Shown: positions 8,706 through 18,325 of the stretch, in pieces
How the letters are laid out: each line of letters opens with the position of its first letter
How positions within the stretch are numbered: position 1 is the first letter of the stretch
NCBI RefSeq assembly: GCF_019774615.1
Contig: NZ_CP081496.1
Span: forward strand, 930,001 to 994,000
From: Streptomyces sp. BHT-5-2
GTDB taxonomy: Bacteria; Actinomycetota; Actinomycetes; Streptomycetales; Streptomycetaceae
DNA: 64,000 bases
Reading direction: 5' to 3'
Notes under the pieces: model-generated
What the model was told of the DNA's origin: nothing
Seen by the model: only the letters and a program-made list of their open reading frames with translations
The model's database searches: none
Translations under genes and position numbers: made by a program

Positions 8706-9344
8706 ATGACCAGTGGCCCCGATGTGCGGGATCCCGCGGATCCCCCGACTCCCCCGTCCCCCTCTCTCCCCCGGCGCCTTCGGGCCCGGCTCGGCGGCGT
8801 CGGCCGGCGGCTGCGGGCCCGGCTGCGCGGCGTCGGGCGGCGGCTGCGCGGTGCCGGGCGCTGGCTGCGTGCACACGCCCGGCACGCCCTGGTGGTGGGC
8901 GTGGTGACGTCCGTCGTCGGCGCGCTCGCCACGTTCGCCGCCGCCCAACTCCCCAAGCTCTACGAGGACCCGCCGCCCTCCTGCCCCGGTGCCGGGTGCG
9001 ACGGCAAGGACCCGCAGGCCACCGGGTGCGGGGTGGACGCGACGACCTTCGAGCCGACGGAGGGCAACCCGGTCCGCCTCCACCTGCGGTACAGCAGGCG
9101 CTGCGGTGCGGTGTGGGGGCGGATCACGGCCGGCGCGGTCGGCGACACGGTCACGGTCAGCGTCCAGGGCGGCGCGTCCCGCAGCGCGCTCATCAGCGCC
9201 AACCATGACGTCTTCACACCGATGGCATCGGTGGGCGACACCTTCCGGGTGCGGTTCTGCGCGGTGCCGACGAGTGATCCTGGGCGGTCCCGCTCCTGGG
9301 TGAAGTACTGCTTCGAGGCGACGGAAGCGGCTGCGTGGCAGTAG
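8706..9344 (+). CDS. Membrane-anchored DUF2690-type extracytoplasmic protein
   Basis: The product (212 aa) starts with a Pro-rich stretch and an Arg-rich amphipathic repeat (GVGRRLRARLRGVGRRLR), then one membrane segment (ALVVGVVTSVVGALATFAAA). The outer domain contains CxGxGCDGKDPQATGC and LRYSRRCGAVWGRI, the signature of DUF2690/YjfA-like proteins, with several cysteines likely to form disulfides. Function is unknown; relatives are small exported proteins of actinobacteria. The ATG at 8706 is chosen because AGGAGG ends 4 nt before it; starts further upstream in frame have no ribosome site. It converges with the ADP-ribosylglycohydrolase gene. Confidence 0.78.
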   Translation: MTSGPDVRDPADPPTPPSPSLPRRLRARLGGVGRRLRARLRGVGRRLRGAGRWLRAHARHALVVGVVTSVVGALATFAAAQLPKLYEDPPPSCPGAGCDGKDPQATGCGVDATTFEPTEGNPVRLHLRYSRRCGAVWGRITAGAVGDTVTVSVQGGASRSALISANHDVFTPMASVGDTFRVRFCAVPTSDPGRSRSWVKYCFEATEAAAWQ

Positions 9345-9353
9345 TCCGCCAAT

Positions 9354-9514
9354 CCGCTTGCGCGGGGCTGTTCCGGCCCGCTTCGCGGGCGTTGTTGGTC
9401 CGCTTCGCGGGGCCACAATCCCGCCGTCAGGCGGGCACCGCGCCGCAGGCGCAACAGGCAAGCCACCCACGGCCGGAAGGCCGACGACGTGGGAACCGCG
9501 CGCCGTCAGGCGCG
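9354..9514. repeat. Array of seven short perfect hairpins in convergent intergenic region
   Basis: Seven different mini-palindromes follow one another: CCGC-TTGC-GCGG (9354), GCCCGC-TTC-GCGGGC (9376), CCGC-TTC-GCGG (9400), CCCGCC-GTCA-GGCGGG (9420), GCGCC-GCA-GGCGC (9440), GGCC-GGAA-GGCC (9471) and CGCGCC-GTCA-GGCGCG (9499). Loops are 3-4 nt. The last overlaps the stop codon of the minus-strand glycohydrolase gene. The stretch holds no gene and lies where two convergent transcripts end, so it may act as a bidirectional terminator or as RNA protection. Confidence 0.7.
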
Positions 9515-10627
9515 TGGGTACCGCGCCAACCACCCAGGCGCCGAACCGGCCGGACCGTGCAGGGCGGGGCCCTGCGTCATCTCCATGGCGAAGTCGTCGG
9601 CGAGTTGGAGCATCGTGGCGCGGCCCTCCAGCTCGACCAGCCAGTCCGGGGGGAGCGCGGTCTCGCCGTGCAGGGTGCCCAGGAGGTTGCCGCAGACGGA
9701 GCCGGTGGAGTCGCTGTCGCCGCTGTGGTTGACGGCGAGCAGCAGGCCGTGCCGGACGTCCTCGGCGACCAGGGCGCAGTAGACGCCGATGGACAGCGCC
9801 TCCTCGGCCGTCCAGCCCTCGCCCAGCGACTCGACCCGGGCGGCCGTCGGCATCCCCTGCCGTACGGCGCCCAGTGCGCGCTTGAGGGCGTCGGTGGTCT
9901 CCTCGTGGCCGGTGCGGGTGGCGAGGTGGGCCAGGGCCTTCTGGACGGCGCCGTCGAGGTCCTCGCCGCGCGCCAGGGAGTGGCTGATCACGGCGAACGC
10001 GCCGGCCGCGAGGTAGCCGGTGGGGTGGCCGTGGGTCTGGGCCGCGCACTCGACGGCGAGCTGGAAGACCAGCTGCGGCTCCCAGCCGACGAGCAGGCCG
10101 AACGGCGCGGAGCGCATCACCGCGCCGCAGCCCTTGGAGTCCGGGTTCTTCGGCTGGTCGAGGGTGCCCATCGCCTCGTCGCCGAGGCCGCTCAGGCAGG
10201 CCCGGCCGGGGGCGCGGCGGGCGTAGAGCCATTCCTCGCGGGCGAGCCAGCCGTCGTCCTCCCTGCGTTCGTCGGGGCCCCAGTCGCGCTGGGTGGCGGC
10301 CCAGCGGAGGTAGGCGCGGTGGACGTCGGTGGGCGGGTGCCAGGCACCGGTGTCGCGGCGGACCTGGGCGCGGATCAGGCCGTCCACGGTGAAGAGTGTC
10401 ATCTGGGTGTCGTCGGTGACCGCGCCGCGGCGCCCGAAGGCGGGCACCATGCCGGTCACGCCCTCCTGGCCGTGTGCCTCGCGGATCGCGTCCAGGGAGT
10501 CGAACTCGACGGCCGCGCCGAGCGCGTCCCCGATGGCGCCGCCCAGCAGGCAGCCGCGCACCCGGCTGCGGAAGTCCTGCTGTTCGGCGCGGCCCCAGAT
10601 GGCGGTGCCGCCCGCCGCTGCGCCCAT
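9506..10627 (-). CDS. ADP-ribosylglycohydrolase family protein
   Basis: DraG/ARH-type hydrolase of 373 aa, which removes ADP-ribose from proteins or small molecules with a dinuclear Mg2+ centre. Visible metal and substrate motifs are GCLLGGAIGDALG (residues ~25-40), TDDTQMT and NHSGDSDSTG near the C-terminus; all key Asp residues are present. The Arg-linked target cannot be inferred. An ATG at 10627 is used because GAGG lies 7 nt upstream; a GTG two codons earlier is possible. The gene is single, convergent with the DUF2690 gene, and divergent from the dehydrogenase gene. Confidence 0.88.
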   Translation of the reverse strand: MGAAAGGTAIWGRAEQQDFRSRVRGCLLGGAIGDALGAAVEFDSLDAIREAHGQEGVTGMVPAFGRRGAVTDDTQMTLFTVDGLIRAQVRRDTGAWHPPTDVHRAYLRWAATQRDWGPDERREDDGWLAREEWLYARRAPGRACLSGLGDEAMGTLDQPKNPDSKGCGAVMRSAPFGLLVGWEPQLVFQLAVECAAQTHGHPTGYLAAGAFAVISHSLARGEDLDGAVQKALAHLATRTGHEETTDALKRALGAVRQGMPTAARVESLGEGWTAEEALSIGVYCALVAEDVRHGLLLAVNHSGDSDSTGSVCGNLLGTLHGETALPPDWLVELEGRATMLQLADDFAMEMTQGPALHGPAGSAPGWLARYPRA

Positions 10628-10797
10628 GCCCACACCTCGCTCCGCTCGGCCTCGACAGTTCGGGGCCTTGCGGTTTGCCCCTGGCTCAGCACTGTATCGA
10701 CCGAGAATGATCGGAACTGGGCCGGGTTTGTTTCAGGTTCGTATTGTGATGTGGCGGGTGGGGCGGCCCACTGCCCGCTCCTGCCCCGGGAGACACC

Positions 10798-11799
10798 ATG
10801 ACCTCGCCTGCCACCGTGCCCGTACCGGACCTTTCGGGCGCGGCACCGCGCTGTGCCGTGCTCGACGACTACCAGGGCGTGGCCCTGACCATGGCCGACT
10901 GGTCGCCGCTGGCCGGCGCCGTGGACGTCCGGACGCTGCGGACACCGCTGCGCACCGAGGACGAGGTGGTCGCGGCGATCGGTGACTGCGAGATCGTGGT
11001 CGCGATGCGCGAGCGGACGCCGTTCCCGGCCTCGCTGCTGGCCCGGCTGCCGCGGCTCCGGCTGCTGGTCACGTCCGGGATGCGGAACGCCGCGATCGAT
11101 CTGGCGGCGGCCGCCCGGCACGGCGTGACGGTCTGCGGCACCGCCAGCAACGGCGAGCCGCCCGTCGAGCTGACCTGGGCGCTCATCCTGGGCCTGGCCC
11201 GCAACGTCGTCACCGAGAGCACCGCGATGCGGGCCGGCGGCCCCTGGCAGAGCACCGTCGGCGCCGATCTGCACGGCCGGACGCTGGGGCTGCTGGGCCT
11301 CGGCCGGATCGGCAGCCGGGTGGCCCGGGTCGGGCTGGCCTTCGGGATGGACGTGGTGGCCTGGAGCGAGAACCTGACCGCCGAGCGGGCCGCGGAGGTG
11401 GGCGTGCGCGCCGCCGCCGGCAAGGAGGAGCTCCTGGAGGCCGCCGACTTCGTCTCGCTGCACCTCGTCCTCGGCGACCGCACCCGCGGGCTGCTCGGCG
11501 CCCCCGAACTGCGCCGGATGCGTCCCACCGGCTATCTGGTCAACACCTCGCGGGCCGGCCTCGTCGACCAGGACGCGCTGGTCCGGGCCCTGCGCGAGAA
11601 CTGGATCGCCGGCGCCGGCCTGGACGTCTACGACCCGGAGCCGCTGCCCGCGGACGCCGCCCTGCGCACCCTTCCGAACGTCCTCGCCCTCCCCCATCTC
11701 GGCTATGTCACCCGCCGCAACTACGAGGGCTACTTCCGAGAGGCCGTCGAGGACATCGCGGCCTATCTGGCCGGGGAGCCCGTCCGGCGGCTGGGGTGA
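10798..11799 (+). CDS. D-2-hydroxyacid dehydrogenase family protein
   Basis: A 333-aa NAD(P)-dependent dehydrogenase of the SerA/D-isomer-specific type. The Rossmann motif GLLGLGRIGSRVA lies near residue 165. The family signatures around LVNTSRAGLVDQDAL and the catalytic Arg/Glu/His region (DPEPLPADAALRTLPNVLALPHLGYVT) are present, with His in LPHLG. Possible reactions include 3-phosphoglycerate, hydroxypyruvate or other 2-ketoacid reduction; the lack of a regulatory ACT domain argues against classic SerA. GGGAG precedes the ATG by 6 nt. It stands alone, followed by a small hypothetical gene. Confidence 0.86.
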   Translation: MTSPATVPVPDLSGAAPRCAVLDDYQGVALTMADWSPLAGAVDVRTLRTPLRTEDEVVAAIGDCEIVVAMRERTPFPASLLARLPRLRLLVTSGMRNAAIDLAAAARHGVTVCGTASNGEPPVELTWALILGLARNVVTESTAMRAGGPWQSTVGADLHGRTLGLLGLGRIGSRVARVGLAFGMDVVAWSENLTAERAAEVGVRAAAGKEELLEAADFVSLHLVLGDRTRGLLGAPELRRMRPTGYLVNTSRAGLVDQDALVRALRENWIAGAGLDVYDPEPLPADAALRTLPNVLALPHLGYVTRRNYEGYFREAVEDIAAYLAGEPVRRLG

Positions 11800-11894
11800 G
11801 ACCCGTCCGGCCCCGGGCGGCGGCCAACTGGCGCGTTCCCTCTCCGGGCAAGCGTTCGGTGATGGGGGTGCCGCCCGCTGGGCATGCTCTCCCC

Positions 11895-12149
11895 ATGTCC
11901 GAGTACGAGTGGGATCGCACGACGATGGCCGTCGTCGCCTCGGCACTGTCCGGCGACAGCGACGGCGCGGTGGAACTCCTCCGGCCGCTCCCCCAGCGCG
12001 ACGTGTGCCATGTCGCGGTACGACTGGCCGCCATGGCCGCGGATGCGCTGATCGTCGCCGCCCAGGACGCCGGCGGCGACCGCGAGGAGGCCCTGTCGCA
12101 GTGGCAGCAGTGCATCCTCCAGCACGAGGCGGAGCACAGCGGGGAGTGA
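11895..12149 (+). CDS. Small hypothetical protein
   Basis: The 84-aa product (MSEYEWDRTTMAVVASALSG...) is acidic, soluble and mostly helical, with no motif I recognise. Codon use matches the neighbouring genes. There is no clear ribosome site before the ATG; the frame is open upstream to 11796, but that part has no coding character, so the mRNA may be leaderless or nearly so. It converges with fbiC across a strong hairpin. Confidence 0.6.
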   Translation: MSEYEWDRTTMAVVASALSGDSDGAVELLRPLPQRDVCHVAVRLAAMAADALIVAAQDAGGDREEALSQWQQCILQHEAEHSGE

Positions 12150-12159
12150 GGCGCCGAAA

Positions 12160-12193
12160 CCGGCCGGGCGGGGCGGCAGCTCCGCCCGGCCGG
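12160..12193. terminator. Bidirectional terminator between small gene and fbiC
   Basis: CCGGCCGGGCGG (12160-12171) and CCGCCCGGCCGG (12182-12193) form a perfect 12-bp stem between convergent stop codons at 12149 and 12216. Confidence 0.75.
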
Positions 12194-12215
12194 GCCGGCA
12201 TCGGACCGCGGGCCG

Positions 12216-14879
12216 CTACTCCACCACGGGCAGCAGCTTCGGCAGATGGCCGTCGGACGCCAGCGCGGCGGCCCGGCGCTCGGCGGGGACGTCGCCGTAG
12301 GTCGTCGTCCGGGGGCGGGCCGGGCGGCCGGCGAGCTCGGCGATGCCGACCAGATCCTGGATGGAGCGGTAGGAGCCGTAACTCGACCCCGCCATACGGG
12401 AGATGGTCTCCTCCATCAGGGTGCCGCCGAGGTCGTTGGCACCGGAGCGCAGCATCTCCGCGGCGCCCTCCGTGCCGAGCTTCACCCAGCTGGTCTGGAT
12501 GTTGGTGAGGTGCGGGTGGAGCAGGAGCCGGGCCATCGCCGTCACCGCGCGGTTGTCGCGGGTGGTGGGGCCGGGGCGGGCGATACCGGCCAGATAGACG
12601 GGGGCGTTGGTGTGGATGAAGGGCAGCGTGACGAACTCGGTGAACCCTTCGACGCCCTTGGACAGCGCGGACTGCTGGATCTCGGCCAGCAGCCGGAGGT
12701 GGCCCAGCCAGTGGCGGGGCTGGTCCACATGGCCGTACATCATCGTCGACGAGGAGCGGATGCCCAGTTCGTGGGCGGTCTTGATGACCTCGACCCAGGT
12801 GGCGGTGGGGAGTTTGCCCTTGGTGAGGACCCAGCGGACCTCGTCGTCCAGGATCTCCGCGGCGGTGCCGGGGATGGTGTCCAGGCCCGCGGCCCTGGCC
12901 TCGCTCAGCCACTCCCGGATGGACAGGCCGGTGCGGGTCGCGCCGTTGACCACCTCCATCGGGGAGAAGGCGTGCACGTGCATGCCGGGGACCCGCTCCT
13001 TCACCGCGCGGGCGATGTCGAAGTACGCGGTGCCCGGCAGGTCGGGGTGGATGCCGCCCTGCATGCAGACCTCCACCGCGCCCACGTCCCACGCCTGCTG
13101 GGCGCGGTCGGCGACCTGGGAGAGGGAGAGGGTGTAGGCGTCGGCGTCGGTGCGGCGCTGGGCGAAGGCGCAGAAACGGCAGCCGGTGTAGCAGACGTTG
13201 GTGAAGTTGATGTTCCTGGTGACGATGTAGGTGACGTCGTCGCCGACCGTGTCGCGGCGCAGGTCGTCGGCGATCCGGCAGAGCGCGTCCAGCGCCGGGC
13301 CGTCGGCGTGCAGCAGGGCGAGCGCCTCGGCGTCGGTGAGCCTGGTGGGGTCGTCGGCGGCCTGCGAGAGGGCCTGCCGGACGTCGCCGTCCAGCCGGGA
13401 GGGCACCATGCCGGGGGCGGCGGCCTCGCGCAGCGCCGCCCAGTCGCCGTAGACCTCGTCGAAGTCGTCCCGGCGGTCGGCGGTGCGGCCCTCGGTGTCG
13501 ATGGTGCGGTGCAGGTCGGTGCGGCCGGAGGCGACGAAGCCCTCGTCGGGCTCCTGCCAGGGGCGGCCCGTCACCACGGCGTCCTCCCGGGCCAGGCCCG
13601 TCTCCGGGTCGGCGAGGGCGGTGACGTGCGGCAGCAGCCGCGGGTCCAGCCAGGGCTCGCCGCGCCGGACGAACTCCGGGTAGACCGCGAGGCGTTCGCG
13701 CAGCCGGAAGCCCTCGGCGGCGGACTTCTCGGCGAGCGCGTCGATCTGCGGCCAGGGGCGCTCGGGATTGACGTGGTCCGGGGTGAGCGGGGAGACGCCG
13801 CCCCAGTCGTCGACACCGGCCCGGATCAGCCGGCCGTACTCCCCGTCCACCAGATTGGGCGGCGCCTGGAGGCAGGCGGCCGGGCCCATGATGTGCCGGG
13901 CGACTGCCACCGTGGCGACCAGCTCGTCCAGCTCGGCGTCGGGCATGCCGCGCATCGCCGTGTCCGGCTTGGCACGGAAGTTCTGCATGATGAGTTCCTG
14001 GACGCCGTGGTAGGCGCGGGAGACCCGGCGCAGCGCGAACAGCGACTCGGCGCGCTCCTCGTACGTCTCCCCGATGCCGATCAGCAGGCCGCTGGTGAAC
14101 GGGACGGAGCTGCGCCCGGCGTCCTCCAGGACCCGCAGCCGCACGGCGGGCTCCTTGTCCGGCGAGCCGTGGTGCGGGCCGCCGGGCTCGCTCCACAGGC
14201 GCTCGGCGGTGGTCTCCAGCATCATGCCCATCGACGGGGCGACGGGCTTGAGCCGCTGGAAGTCCGTCCAGGACAGCACGCCGGGATTGAGGTGGGGCAG
14301 CAGCCCGGTCTCCTCCAGGATGCGGATCGCGATGGCGCGGACGTAGGCGATGGTGTCGTCGTACCCTTCGGCCTCCAGCCACTCGCGCGCCTCGGGCCAG
14401 CGCTCCTCGGGCTTGTCCCCGAGGGTGATCAGGGCTTCCTTGCAGCCGAGTTCGGCGCCGCGGCGGGCGATCGCCAGGACCTCGTCCGGCGACATGAACA
14501 TCCCGTGGCCGGCCCGGCGGAGCTTGCCGGGGACGGTGGCGAAGGTGCAGTAGTGGCACTTGTCGCGGCACAGGCGCGTCAGGGGGACGAAGACGCTCTT
14601 GGAGTACGTGATGACACCGGGGCGGCCGGCGGCCTCCAGGCCCGCGTCGCGCACCCGGGCCGCCGAGGCGCACAGCGTCTCCAGATCCTCGCCGCGGGCC
14701 TGGAGCAGCACCGCGGCCTCGGTGGCGTCCAGCGCCACGCCGTCCCGGGCCCGCTTGAGCGCCCGGCGCATGGCGTTGGCCGTCGGCCGCGGGGCCGCCC
14801 CGCCCTGGCCGGCCCGGCCCGATGCCTGGTCAGATCCCCGGTGGGACCCCTGGTCGGATCCCTGCGCGCGCGAAGTCAT
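12216..14879 (-). CDS. fbiC: 7,8-didemethyl-8-hydroxy-5-deazariboflavin (F0) synthase, fused CofG-CofH
   Basis: Bifunctional radical SAM enzyme of 887 aa that builds the deazaflavin F0 core of cofactor F420 from tyrosine and the flavin precursor 5-amino-6-ribitylamino-uracil. Two radical SAM domains are fused: the first has CRDKCHYC (CX3CX2C, near residue 103), the second CYTGCRFC near 562. Actinobacterial FbiC proteins have the same length and order. The N-terminal ~35 residues are a Gly/Ser/Gln repeat ([12 protein letters not shown]) without domain value, so the true start may lie at [11 protein letters not shown]. No good ribosome site is seen for either. The gene supplies the cofactor that several LLM-type enzymes in this window are expected to use. 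Confidence 0.95.
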   Translation of the reverse strand: MTSRAQGSDQGSHRGSDQASGRAGQGGAAPRPTANAMRRALKRARDGVALDATEAAVLLQARGEDLETLCASAARVRDAGLEAAGRPGVITYSKSVFVPLTRLCRDKCHYCTFATVPGKLRRAGHGMFMSPDEVLAIARRGAELGCKEALITLGDKPEERWPEAREWLEAEGYDDTIAYVRAIAIRILEETGLLPHLNPGVLSWTDFQRLKPVAPSMGMMLETTAERLWSEPGGPHHGSPDKEPAVRLRVLEDAGRSSVPFTSGLLIGIGETYEERAESLFALRRVSRAYHGVQELIMQNFRAKPDTAMRGMPDAELDELVATVAVARHIMGPAACLQAPPNLVDGEYGRLIRAGVDDWGGVSPLTPDHVNPERPWPQIDALAEKSAAEGFRLRERLAVYPEFVRRGEPWLDPRLLPHVTALADPETGLAREDAVVTGRPWQEPDEGFVASGRTDLHRTIDTEGRTADRRDDFDEVYGDWAALREAAAPGMVPSRLDGDVRQALSQAADDPTRLTDAEALALLHADGPALDALCRIADDLRRDTVGDDVTYIVTRNINFTNVCYTGCRFCAFAQRRTDADAYTLSLSQVADRAQQAWDVGAVEVCMQGGIHPDLPGTAYFDIARAVKERVPGMHVHAFSPMEVVNGATRTGLSIREWLSEARAAGLDTIPGTAAEILDDEVRWVLTKGKLPTATWVEVIKTAHELGIRSSSTMMYGHVDQPRHWLGHLRLLAEIQQSALSKGVEGFTEFVTLPFIHTNAPVYLAGIARPGPTTRDNRAVTAMARLLLHPHLTNIQTSWVKLGTEGAAEMLRSGANDLGGTLMEETISRMAGSSYGSYRSIQDLVGIAELAGRPARPRTTTYGDVPAERRAAALASDGHLPKLLPVVE

Positions 14880-14992
14880 GCCCCGAGCATACGAGCGACC
14901 ACCGACATCTCCGCCGCCGGAAGGCAGGCGATCGATGTGCCGCTGCTCACGTCAAACGGAGGTGGTCTCCGCCGGGGCGTCCGCCCCTGCTG

Positions 14993-15394
14993 TCACAACG
15001 AGTTCAGCAGTTCCTCGGAGTACGTCCGGGTCAGGAACTCCATGGCGTGGCCGTCGGGGTCGTCGACGTAGACGCCCCGCCCGCCGTCGCGGTGGTTGAT
15101 CTCCTGCGGCTTGGTGTGCCTCGGGTCGGCCCAGTAGGGCAGCTCCCGCTTCCGGATGCGGGCCAGGATCCCGTCGAACTCCTCCTCCGTCACCAGGAAC
15201 GCGTAGTGCGTGGCGACGAACTCCCGGCCGCCGGCGACGTGCTCGGCGTAGTCGAGGGTCACCCCGTTGTCCATCTTGACCGCCGCGAACGGGCCGTACG
15301 CCTTGGGCTCGGGGGCGTCCAGCAGCTCGGCGAGGAAACGGGCCGAGGCGAAACGGTCCTTGCTGTGCACGATCGTGTGGTCGAGGAGGGGCAT
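14993..15394 (-). CDS. VOC (glyoxalase/dioxygenase fold) family protein
   Basis: A 133-aa single-domain vicinal-oxygen-chelate protein. His in LDHTIVHSKD near the start, the central THYAFLV strand and Glu in DPDGHAMEFLTRTY near the C-terminus are the usual metal or substrate positions. It may be a lyase, an isomerase or an antibiotic-binding protein. The ATG at 15394 has AAGGAG 5-6 nt upstream, which excludes the 50-residue Pro/Ser extension that the open frame allows. It stands 113 bp upstream of fbiC in the same direction and may be co-transcribed. Confidence 0.82.
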   Translation of the reverse strand: MPLLDHTIVHSKDRFASARFLAELLDAPEPKAYGPFAAVKMDNGVTLDYAEHVAGGREFVATHYAFLVTEEEFDGILARIRKRELPYWADPRHTKPQEINHRDGGRGVYVDDPDGHAMEFLTRTYSEELLNSL

Positions 15395-15411
15395 GGCGTC
15401 TCCTTGGTCTC

Positions 15412-15483
15412 CGGGGGTGGGAGCTGGGAGTCGGGAGCCCGGAGTGGGGGCTCGGGACTCGGGGCTCGGGGCTCGGGTGGGCT
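15412..15483 (+). repeat. G-run tract of degenerate GGGCTCGG/GGGAGTCG units
   Basis: About 70 bp consist of runs of three to five G separated by CTC, AGT or ACT, with GGGGCTC repeated at least three times. It lies upstream of the VOC gene in a 276-bp gap. On the plus strand it could form a G-quadruplex; the minus-strand transcript would be C-rich. The rest of the gap shows no gene. Confidence 0.5.
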
Positions 15484-15670
15484 CCTTCGGGGAGGTGGTC
15501 CGTGGAGCCCGCGGTACGTGGTGGGGCCTTTGTTGCGCCTTCACCATCGACGCTACGCCCGGGGCCGTCCGCGCGGATCGGTCTGTGGTACCGGCCCCGT
15601 GCGGTGGGGCCGTACGCCGGTGGTCCTAGGGCGCTTCTGATCGGTGTCGCTTCGCTCGTGAGCGCTCCGC

Positions 15671-16495
15671 TCACAGGTACTGCGCGTAGTCGTCCAGCGT
15701 CCGCAGGATCTCCGCCTCGCCGGCCGGCGGCAGCTGGAGGACCACTTCCCGCAGGCCCAGGTCCCGGTAGTGGGACAGCTTGCCGGGCGTCGGGCGGACC
15801 GCGTACGGCACCACCGCCGGCTCGCCCGCGCGGCCGGCTTCCGTCCAGGCGCGCCGCAGGGCCGGGAGGGTCTCCGACAGGCCGCCGCCACCGATGGGCA
15901 GCCAGCCGTCCGCGGTGGCCGCGATCTCCGCCAGGAGCTTGGGGCCGGCCGTGCCGCCCAGCAGGACGCGCGGTGCGCCGCCGGCCGGTTTGGGGTGGGC
16001 GAGGGAGGCGCGGACGGAGCCGAACGGGCCTTCGTAGGCGGTGGGTTCGTCGGCCCACAGGGTGCGCATCAGTGCCAGCCGGTCGCGGACCAGTGCCCGG
16101 CGGGTCGCCCACTCCACACCGTGGTCGGCGGCCTCCTCGACGTTCCAGCCGTAGCCGACGCCGAGGGTGAAGCGGCCGCCGGAGAGGTGGTCCAGGGTCG
16201 CGATCTGCTTGGCGAGGTCGATCGGGTCGTGCTGGGCGACGAGGGTGATGCCGGTGCCCAGGCGGAGCCGCTCGGTGACCGCGGCGGCCTGGCCGAGGGC
16301 GATGAACGGGTCGAGGGTGCGGCCGTATTCGCGGGGCAGCGGTTCGCCCATCGGGGCCGGGGTGTCCCGGGAGGCGGGGATGTGGGTGTGCTCGGGCAGA
16401 TACAGGCCGTCGAAGCCGCGCTGTTCCAGTTCGTGGGCCAGCCTGACCGGCCGGATCGTCTCGTCCGTCAGGAAGATCGTGGTCGCGATCCGCAT
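15671..16495 (-). CDS. LLM-class, probably F420-dependent oxidoreductase
   Basis: Luciferase-like TIM-barrel oxidoreductase of 274 aa. Typical sections are GFDGLYLPEHTHIP near residue 28, the RLRLGTGI strand, LDHLSGGRFTLGVGYGWN near 105, and VLLGGTAGPKLL. The GxGxGWN-type segment is usual for actinobacterial F420-dependent members. The substrate is unknown. GGAGG lies about 9 nt before the ATG. It is divergent from the exported phosphoesterase gene, and the 297-bp gap contains a DnaA-box-like site. No regulon palindrome of the later genes is found here. Confidence 0.84.
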   Translation of the reverse strand: MRIATTIFLTDETIRPVRLAHELEQRGFDGLYLPEHTHIPASRDTPAPMGEPLPREYGRTLDPFIALGQAAAVTERLRLGTGITLVAQHDPIDLAKQIATLDHLSGGRFTLGVGYGWNVEEAADHGVEWATRRALVRDRLALMRTLWADEPTAYEGPFGSVRASLAHPKPAGGAPRVLLGGTAGPKLLAEIAATADGWLPIGGGGLSETLPALRRAWTEAGRAGEPAVVPYAVRPTPGKLSHYRDLGLREVVLQLPPAGEAEILRTLDDYAQYL

Positions 16496-16573
16496 GCTGG
16501 GCTACCTCCGCGTCGGGCGTGGGTGGAGTGGTCGGACCGGGTGGAGACCGCATGTTGCCGCACCGTCCGCGAG

Positions 16574-16582
16574 TTATCCACA
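16574..16582 (+). promoter_or_regulatory. DnaA-box-like nonamer TTATCCACA
   Basis: A perfect match to the classical DnaA box lies in the divergent gap between the LLM gene and the phosphoesterase gene, followed 36 bp later by TTTTCACAG. A single box is not an origin; it could be chance or a DnaA-responsive promoter element. Confidence 0.3.
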
Positions 16583-16792
16583 GGGCTTTTCCCGCGTGTC
16601 ACACGCGCGTAGAACAGTTTTCACAGCGCGCGACGACGCGGCGGACGGCAGGAAGGCGATACGAGGGCGGCACAGGGACGACACGAGGACGGCAGGCGAG
16701 GCGACGGCAGGCGCGGGTGCGCACGCTGTGCCGTGGCGGACGGGCCGCGGCGGGACGGGAACGGACGAGACGGACGAGACGAGGGGGCGGAG

Positions 16793-18325
16793 ATGGAACG
16801 ACGCGAGGTGCTGAAGCTGTCCGCGGCGGCCGGCGCGGCGGGTGCGCTGACGCTCGGGCGGGTGAGCTTCGCCGAGGCTGCGCCGACCGCCGGGCGGACC
16901 GGAGGCGGGTCGGCCGGGGGCGCGCCGGCCGAGCAGAGACGCACGGTCACCGGCCATCTGCCCGTCGGCGCACCGGACTTCGTCTATCTGCCGGTGGACG
17001 TCCCGCACGGCGTACGGGAGCTAGCGGTCGCGTACCGCTACGACAAGCCGCCCGTGCCCGACGGCACCGCGGGGAACGCCTGCGACATCGGCATCTTCGA
17101 CGAGCGCGGCACGGCGCCGGGCGGCGCCGGCTTCCGCGGCTGGTCTGGCGGGGCGCGGACCGAGTTCTTCCTGCGCGCCGACGACGCCACGCCCGGCTAT
17201 CTCCCCGGCCCGGTCAACGCCGGCACCTGGCACATCGCCCTCGGCCCGTACACCGTCGCCCCGCAGGGTCTGGACTACGAGGTCACGGTCACCCTGCGGC
17301 ACGGCCCCCGGGGGACGACGCCGGCGCCCGTGCACCCGCCGGAGCGGGCCCGGGGCCGCGGCCGCGCCTGGTACCGCGGGGACAACCACCTGCACTCCGT
17401 CTATTCGGACGGCAAGCGGACGCCGGCGCAGATCGCGGCGCTGGCGCGGGCCGCGCGGCTGGACTTCATCACCACCACCGAGCACAACACCACCGCCGCG
17501 CACCGCGCCTGGGAGGGGTTGTGGGGTGACGACCTGCTGATCCTCACCGGTGAGGAGGTCACCACCCGCAATGGGCACGTGGTGGCGATGGGCACCGACC
17601 CCGAGGTCTTCATCGACTGGCGCTACCGGGCGCGGGACAACGCCTTCGGCCGCTACGCCCGGGCCATCCGGCGGGCCGGCGGCCTGGTCATCCCGGCGCA
17701 TCCGCACGCCACCTGTGTGGGCTGCAACTGGAAGTTCGGGCTGAACGACGCGGACGCGGTCGAGGTGTGGAACGGCCCGTACGGCCCCGACGACGAGGCC
17801 ACCCTCGCCGAGTGGGACAACACCCTGGTCGCCGGTTCCCGGGGCCGCGGCGCCTGGTTGCCGGCGGTGGGGCACAGCGACGCCCACCGCGATCCGGACG
17901 TGGTCGGCCTGCCGCAGACGGTCGTCCTGGCCGACGACCTCTCGCGCCGCGCTCTCCAGGAAGGCATCCGGGCGGGCCGGGTCTGGATCGCCGAATCCGC
18001 GCGTGTGGACCTCGCGTTCACGGTCACCGGCGAGCGCGGCGAACACGCCGGCATCGGCGAACGCCTGGCGGTGCCCGACGCGGCCGCGGTCACCGCACGG
18101 CTGACGGTCTCCGGCGCGCCCGGCTGCACGGTCTCCTTCGTCACCGACCAGGGCCGCAGACACACCGCCCCGCTCCCACCCTCCGGCACGGGCACGATCA
18201 CCTGGCGAACCACCCCTGCCAACGCCGCCTACATACGCGCAGAGGTCCGCCACCCGTCGACCTCCGCAGACCTCCCGGGCCCGATGGCGGCGATGACGAA
18301 CCCGGTGTTTCTCGGCCGGAGTTGA
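16793..18325 (+). CDS. Tat-exported CehA/McbA-type PHP metallohydrolase
   Basis: A 510-aa protein with a twin-arginine signal (MERREVLKLSAAAGAAGALT...) and cleavage expected near the AEAA sequence at residue ~27. An N-terminal ~150-residue beta-rich domain is followed by a PHP phosphoesterase domain: DNHLHSVYSDG (near 197), TTTEHNT, PAHPHATCVGC and VGHSDAHRDPD supply the metal-binding His and Asp residues. CehA/McbA relatives include carbaryl hydrolase and uncharacterised exported phosphodiesterases. The start is the ATG with GAGGGGG 6 nt upstream; the frame is open earlier but Arg/Gly-rich. It converges with the DUF397/XRE pair. Confidence 0.85.
   Translation: MERREVLKLSAAAGAAGALTLGRVSFAEAAPTAGRTGGGSAGGAPAEQRRTVTGHLPVGAPDFVYLPVDVPHGVRELAVAYRYDKPPVPDGTAGNACDIGIFDERGTAPGGAGFRGWSGGARTEFFLRADDATPGYLPGPVNAGTWHIALGPYTVAPQGLDYEVTVTLRHGPRGTTPAPVHPPERARGRGRAWYRGDNHLHSVYSDGKRTPAQIAALARAARLDFITTTEHNTTAAHRAWEGLWGDDLLILTGEEVTTRNGHVVAMGTDPEVFIDWRYRARDNAFGRYARAIRRAGGLVIPAHPHATCVGCNWKFGLNDADAVEVWNGPYGPDDEATLAEWDNTLVAGSRGRGAWLPAVGHSDAHRDPDVVGLPQTVVLADDLSRRALQEGIRAGRVWIAESARVDLAFTVTGERGEHAGIGERLAVPDAAAVTARLTVSGAPGCTVSFVTDQGRRHTAPLPPSGTGTITWRTTPANAAYIRAEVRHPSTSADLPGPMAAMTNPVFLGRS

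Noticed and set aside
9354..9514. CRISPR array
   Set aside because: The stems differ in sequence, there are no equal spacers and no cas genes.
10456..14673. Minus-strand open frame of about 1400 codons across the dehydrogenase region and fbiC
   Set aside because: It is out of frame with fbiC, has no domain, and spans two real genes of opposite strand; high G+C removes stop codons.
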